Below the pieces are notes generated by a model that was not told the origin of the DNA, searched no databases, and worked only from the letters and a program-made list of their open reading frames with translations. A program made the translations under genes and the position numbers. From positions 4,402,001 to 4,466,000 of the forward strand of contig NZ_CP107989.1 in assembly GCF_041435015.1 (NCBI RefSeq): a stretch of DNA of 64,000 bases, read 5' to 3'. The stretch comes from Streptomyces canus. Lineage in GTDB: Bacteria; Actinomycetota; Actinomycetes; Streptomycetales; Streptomycetaceae. Numbering within the stretch: position 1 is the stretch's first letter; every line of letters starts with the position of its first letter. Positions 60,680 to 64,000 of this stretch are shown here, in pieces.

Positions 60680-61774
60680 TCAGACGCCGGCGTAGGAGTG
60701 CTTGCCGGTGACGAAGATGTTGACGCCGTAGTAGTTGAACAGCCAGCAGCCGAAGGCGAGCATCGCCAGGTAGGCGGCCTTGCGGCCCTTCCAGCCGGCG
60801 GTGGCGCGGGCGTGCAGGTAGCAGGCGTAGGCGACCCAGGTGATGAATGACCAGGTCTCCTTGGGGTCCCAGCCCCAGTAGCGGCCCCACGCGTCACCGG
60901 CCCAGATCGCGCCCGCGATGATCGTGAACGTCCACAGCGGGAAGACGGCCGCGTTGACGCGGTAGGCGAACTTGTCGAGGCTCGCGGAGGCGGGCAGCCG
61001 GTCGAGGACGGAGTTCGCGAACCTGCCGGGGGTGCCGCCGGACGCGATCTTGTTCTCGTAGCTGTCCTTGAAGAGGTACAGGATCGTGGCGACCGCGCCG
61101 ACGTAGAAGACCGCGCCGCAGAAGATCGCGGTGGAGACGTGGATGTACAGCCAGTACGAGTGGAGGGCGGGAACCAACTGGTCGCTGGCGGTGTACAAGA
61201 CAGTGACGGCGAGGCCGAGATCGAGGAGGACCGTGGTGACCAGGAACAGCCCGAGCCAGCGCACGTTCTTCTTCAGGGCCAGCAGCCCCAGGTACACGGC
61301 GACGGCCACCGTGGAGAAGGTGATGTTGAACTCGTACATGTTGCCCCAGGGCGCCCGCTCCACCGAGGCCGCGCGGGCGACGACCCCGGCGAGCTCGACG
61401 AGAAAGGCGAGCACCGTGAGGGAGATGGCGATACGCCCGTAGAGGTCGCCCTGCTCGTCCCCGCCGTGCGCACCGGGCCCGTCGGGCACGTCCCGCGAGC
61501 CGGCCGCGGACCGCACCACGACCTGCGGCCGCTCCAGTACGGCGGTGCTGCCGCCCTTGTTCACGGTGACGGCCGGCGCCTTGGCCTTCGCGTCGGCGGT
61601 GAGCGCGGCGGCGGTCCGGCCGACCTTGCTGCGACTGCCGAGGAGCCATTCGGCGATGTAGGCGAAGAAGGCCAGCGTGTAGACGGCCATCGACGAGTAG
61701 ATCAGCGTGTTGCTGATGTTGGCGAGGTGCTCGTTGGTGGCGGTGGCCAACTCGGTTGCGGCGGCGTAAGTCAC
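60680..61774 (-). CDS. ccsB: Cytochrome c biogenesis protein CcsB (system II haem handling)
   Basis: Membrane protein of 364 residues with about eight helices and the tryptophan-rich WWD motif GRYWGWDPKETWSFITW (about 307-323), which presents haem for attachment to apocytochrome c. A non-conserved cytoplasmic insert occupies about 50-110. The GTG at 61774 is preceded by GAAGGAG. It follows resB by 186 bp, so it may have its own promoter; ResB (Ccs1) is its partner in the synthetase complex. Also called ResC/CcsA in other bacteria. Confidence 0.93.
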   Translation of the reverse strand: MTYAAATELATATNEHLANISNTLIYSSMAVYTLAFFAYIAEWLLGSRSKVGRTAAALTADAKAKAPAVTVNKGGSTAVLERPQVVVRSAAGSRDVPDGPGAHGGDEQGDLYGRIAISLTVLAFLVELAGVVARAASVERAPWGNMYEFNITFSTVAVAVYLGLLALKKNVRWLGLFLVTTVLLDLGLAVTVLYTASDQLVPALHSYWLYIHVSTAIFCGAVFYVGAVATILYLFKDSYENKIASGGTPGRFANSVLDRLPASASLDKFAYRVNAAVFPLWTFTIIAGAIWAGDAWGRYWGWDPKETWSFITWVAYACYLHARATAGWKGRKAAYLAMLAFGCWLFNYYGVNIFVTGKHSYAGV

Positions 61775-61960
61775 CTCAACACTCCTTCGGGTGAATGTCC
61801 CGGCGACTTGCTGTCGGGCGGTGAGGGCTGCGGGAAGCTTGGCGTCGTGTTACCGGGCTGGTTTCAACCCGGCTGGCGTTGATCGTGGAAGACCCGGAGG
61901 GCCGCTGGTCCATCGGGCGGCGAGAGCCAGGAATCTCCCCTGTTCCGCGCGGGAGAGGAC

Positions 61961-63673
61961 TCAATTGTCAGCCCCTTCGGTAGACGCGGCGCCGGAGTCG
62001 GACACACCGTCCGGCTCCGCCTCCGTGGCCTCGGACGGGCTGGGAGCCTGGTCGAAAAGAACACCCGCCAGTTCGCCCAGTTCCTCCGGTACCTTCGCCG
62101 ACTCGCTGCGGCCCAGGCCGGCCATCTCCACGATCGTCACCCCGTCGGCGCCGCGCACCGCCCGCACCCACACCCGGCGGCGCTGGATGAACAGGGACGC
62201 GGCGAGGCCGAAGATCGCGGTGAGGGCGCCGGCGAGGGCCCAGCCGCTGGCCGGCTGCTGGACGACCTGGAAGTTCGCCCACTGCTTGGTGCCCTCGTAG
62301 GTGACCGAACCGGCGCCGCCCGGCAGCTGCATGGTCTCGCCGGGCTTCAGGTTCTCCCTGAGCTGCGCGCCCTTGGAGTCCTTGAACCCCTTCACATGCG
62401 ACTTGTCGAGCTGGTAGACGCTCTGCGGGATGCCCGAGTCGACGCCGAGGTCACCGTGGTACGGCGCGAGGTTGAGCACCGGGTTGTTCAGCGCGGGGAA
62501 GGTGGAGGCCGTCTCGCTGCCCGTGGTGTAGGTCGGCAGGAAGAAGGCCGAGATGCCCAGCTGCTCGCTGACGCCCTTGGGGTTCTTGTAGCCGTCGAGG
62601 ACCTTGACCACGCCGGTGGAGGTGACGTTGGAGTCGAGCGGCAGCATCGCGACCGCGTCGTGGAAGACGACATTGCCCTTGCCGTCCCGCACGGTGATGA
62701 GGGGCGCGTAGCCGTGGGCGGTGAGGTAGACCTTCGCGTCGCCGATCTCCAGCGGCTCGTTGACCTTGACGAGGGTCTTGTGGCCCTTGCCGTAGGCGCC
62801 CTCGCTGTAGGTGATGGCGGCCTGGTAGAGGCGCGGGGTGCCCTTGTTGGGGCCGGAGGTCTCGTAGGTGCCGGTGAACTTGTTCAGGCGGAAGCTGAGC
62901 GGCACCAGGTCGCCGGTGTCGAAGAGGTTCCCGGACTTGAAGTCGTCGTACTGAGTGAGGGTGTTGGAGAAACCGTCACCCTCGACGACCACTTTGTTGC
63001 CCTCGGACTTGAAGAGCTGGCCCCAGGCGAAGGCGGTCAGCATCACGATGAGCGCGATGTGGAAGGCGAGGTTGCCGACCTCGCGCAGATAGCCCTTCTC
63101 GCCGGCGACGTTGTCGCCGGTGAGGTGGGCACGGAAGCGCTTCTTCTTCAGCAGGGCGAGCGCTGCCTCGCGGACCTGCTCGGGCTCGGCCGTGGTGCGC
63201 CAGGTGGTGTAGGCGGGCAGCCGGGTCAGCCGCTTCGGGGCGCCGGGCGGACGGCTGCGCAGCTGCCCGACGAACTGCCAGGTCCGGGGCACGATGCAGC
63301 CGATGAGGGAGACGAACAGCAGGATGTAGACCGCCGAGAACCACACCGAGCTGTAGACGTGGAAGAGGCCGAGCTTGTCGTAGACGTCCCCGAGGGTGGG
63401 GTTGTTCTTGACGAAGTCGGCGACCTTCGTGGCGTCGGTCCCGCTCTGCGGGATCAGCGAGCCGGGGATGGCACCGAGCGCCACCAGCAGGAGCAGCAGC
63501 AGCGCGACCCGCATGGAGGTCAGCTGGCGCCAGAACCAGCGGGCCCAGCCGACGACCCCCAGGGCGGGCATGCTCAGGCTCTCCGTGGGCGCGGTGGACA
63601 GCTGGGAGCCCGCGGCACCGAGGTCCTGGTCGCCGACGGGAGCGTCGGGGGTGGCGGGTGTGGTCTTGCTCAT
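61961..63673 (-). CDS. resB: Cytochrome c biogenesis protein ResB (Ccs1)
   Basis: System II protein of 570 residues: helices near the N-terminus (WFWRQLTSMRVALLLLLLVALGAIPGSLIPQ, then VWFSAVYILLFVSLIGCIVPRTW), a helix near 200, a large extracytoplasmic domain (about 225-490) and a final helix (about 480-505) with an acidic tail. This is the Ccs1/ResB architecture. It starts 3 bp after ccdA, in the order ccdA-resB-ccsB. Confidence 0.94.
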   Translation of the reverse strand: MSKTTPATPDAPVGDQDLGAAGSQLSTAPTESLSMPALGVVGWARWFWRQLTSMRVALLLLLLVALGAIPGSLIPQSGTDATKVADFVKNNPTLGDVYDKLGLFHVYSSVWFSAVYILLFVSLIGCIVPRTWQFVGQLRSRPPGAPKRLTRLPAYTTWRTTAEPEQVREAALALLKKKRFRAHLTGDNVAGEKGYLREVGNLAFHIALIVMLTAFAWGQLFKSEGNKVVVEGDGFSNTLTQYDDFKSGNLFDTGDLVPLSFRLNKFTGTYETSGPNKGTPRLYQAAITYSEGAYGKGHKTLVKVNEPLEIGDAKVYLTAHGYAPLITVRDGKGNVVFHDAVAMLPLDSNVTSTGVVKVLDGYKNPKGVSEQLGISAFFLPTYTTGSETASTFPALNNPVLNLAPYHGDLGVDSGIPQSVYQLDKSHVKGFKDSKGAQLRENLKPGETMQLPGGAGSVTYEGTKQWANFQVVQQPASGWALAGALTAIFGLAASLFIQRRRVWVRAVRGADGVTIVEMAGLGRSESAKVPEELGELAGVLFDQAPSPSEATEAEPDGVSDSGAASTEGADN

Positions 63674-63676
63674 GGA

Positions 63677-64000
63677 TCAGATCCCCACAGTGAAGCCGGC
63701 GGACCAGGACTGGACGTCCTGCACGAGGCGGTCCCACGCGCCGGTCAGCAGCAGCAGTCCGGTCACGATCATCATGGTGCCGCCGATGCGCATGACCCAG
63801 ACGTAGTGGCGCTTGACCCAGCCGAAGGCGCCCAGCGCCTTGCGGAAGGCGACCGCGGCGAGCACGAAGGGCACCCCGAGGCCGAGGCAGTAGGCGACGG
63901 TCAGTATGGCACCGCGGCCCGCGCTGCCCTGCTGGGAGGACAGGGCGATCACCGAGGCGAGGGTGGGGCCGATGCAGGGGGTCCAGCCGATGCCGAACAG
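63677..64000 (-). CDS. ccdA: Cytochrome c biogenesis transmembrane protein CcdA, 5' end outside window
   Basis: DsbD-type thiol-reductant transporter passing electrons to apocytochrome c. Only the C-terminal ~107 residues are visible. They include the first redox Cys motif ([12 protein letters not shown]) at the window edge, the second in [15 protein letters not shown], and the terminal helix. The gene continues beyond 64000. It is followed directly by resB. Confidence 0.9.
   Translation of the reverse strand: MFGIGWTPCIGPTLASVIALSSQQGSAGRGAILTVAYCLGLGVPFVLAAVAFRKALGAFGWVKRHYVWVMRIGGTMMIVTGLLLLTGAWDRLVQDVQSWSAGFTVGI

Overview
The window is a high-GC actinomycete chromosome segment, almost certainly Streptomyces. 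The reasons are pervasive G/C third positions, many GTG starts, 4-bp ATGA/GTGA gene overlaps, futalosine-type menaquinone genes, an XRE/DUF397/ATP-binding-protein triad, a possible DasR-type operator and typical Streptomyces intergenic repeats. Most genes lie on the minus strand. Everything here was read from sequence alone; no searches were run. Family names rest on recognisable motifs and remembered homologues.

Layout. 1-6638 (minus): respiratory complex I genes nuoA-nuoF and the start of nuoG, with a Rex-like operator upstream of nuoA. 7373-12138: NlpC/P60 hydrolase, a decayed FAD oxidoreductase, peptide deformylase, geranylgeranyl reductase (MenJ-like) followed by a tiny TTA-containing ORF, a GNAT and a PASTA-like protein. 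12139-16833 (minus): a coupled operon for a cell-surface polysaccharide (membrane protein, NodB-GT2 fusion, acyltransferase) ending in menG. 17139-24262: GH18-like lipoprotein, a degenerate amidohydrolase plus mqnC, prepilin peptidase plus Ser/Thr kinase, mqnA, and a cold-shock gene with a structured leader. 24274-26558: XRE-cupin regulator, azlCD, methyltransferase. 26562-38034: secreted enzymes (a large S8-fold protease with sedolisin-like catalytic residues, a KstD-like flavoprotein, a PNGase A-like glycoamidase with a possible DasR site), a WhiJ-like triad, and an MFS exporter fused to carboxypeptidase-regulatory-like domains. 38100-44688: acyl-CoA ligase, thiolase, FabG4-like reductase, MaoC hydratase and a TetR regulator, a fatty-acid module with palindromic operators. 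44735-52580: UdgX-like glycosylase, mqnE, Lrp, and the UbiX/UbiA/UbiD genes for late futalosine menaquinone steps. 52662-57761: a cytosine or purine salvage group (NCS1 permease, yeast-type cytosine deaminase, 2OG oxygenase, PucR regulator). 57758-60584: transglutaminase-like protein, quinone oxidoreductase with divergent ArsR, SRPBCC protein. 60680-64000 (minus): system II cytochrome c biogenesis (ccdA, resB, ccsB).

How it fits together: the window gathers much of an aerobic respiratory chain. NADH dehydrogenase, eight menaquinone genes (mqnA, mqnC, mqnE, the UbiX/UbiA/UbiD trio, menG, and a menJ-like reductase) and cytochrome c maturation are interleaved with secreted hydrolases and regulators. 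The genes for MqnB and MqnD were not seen and must lie elsewhere.
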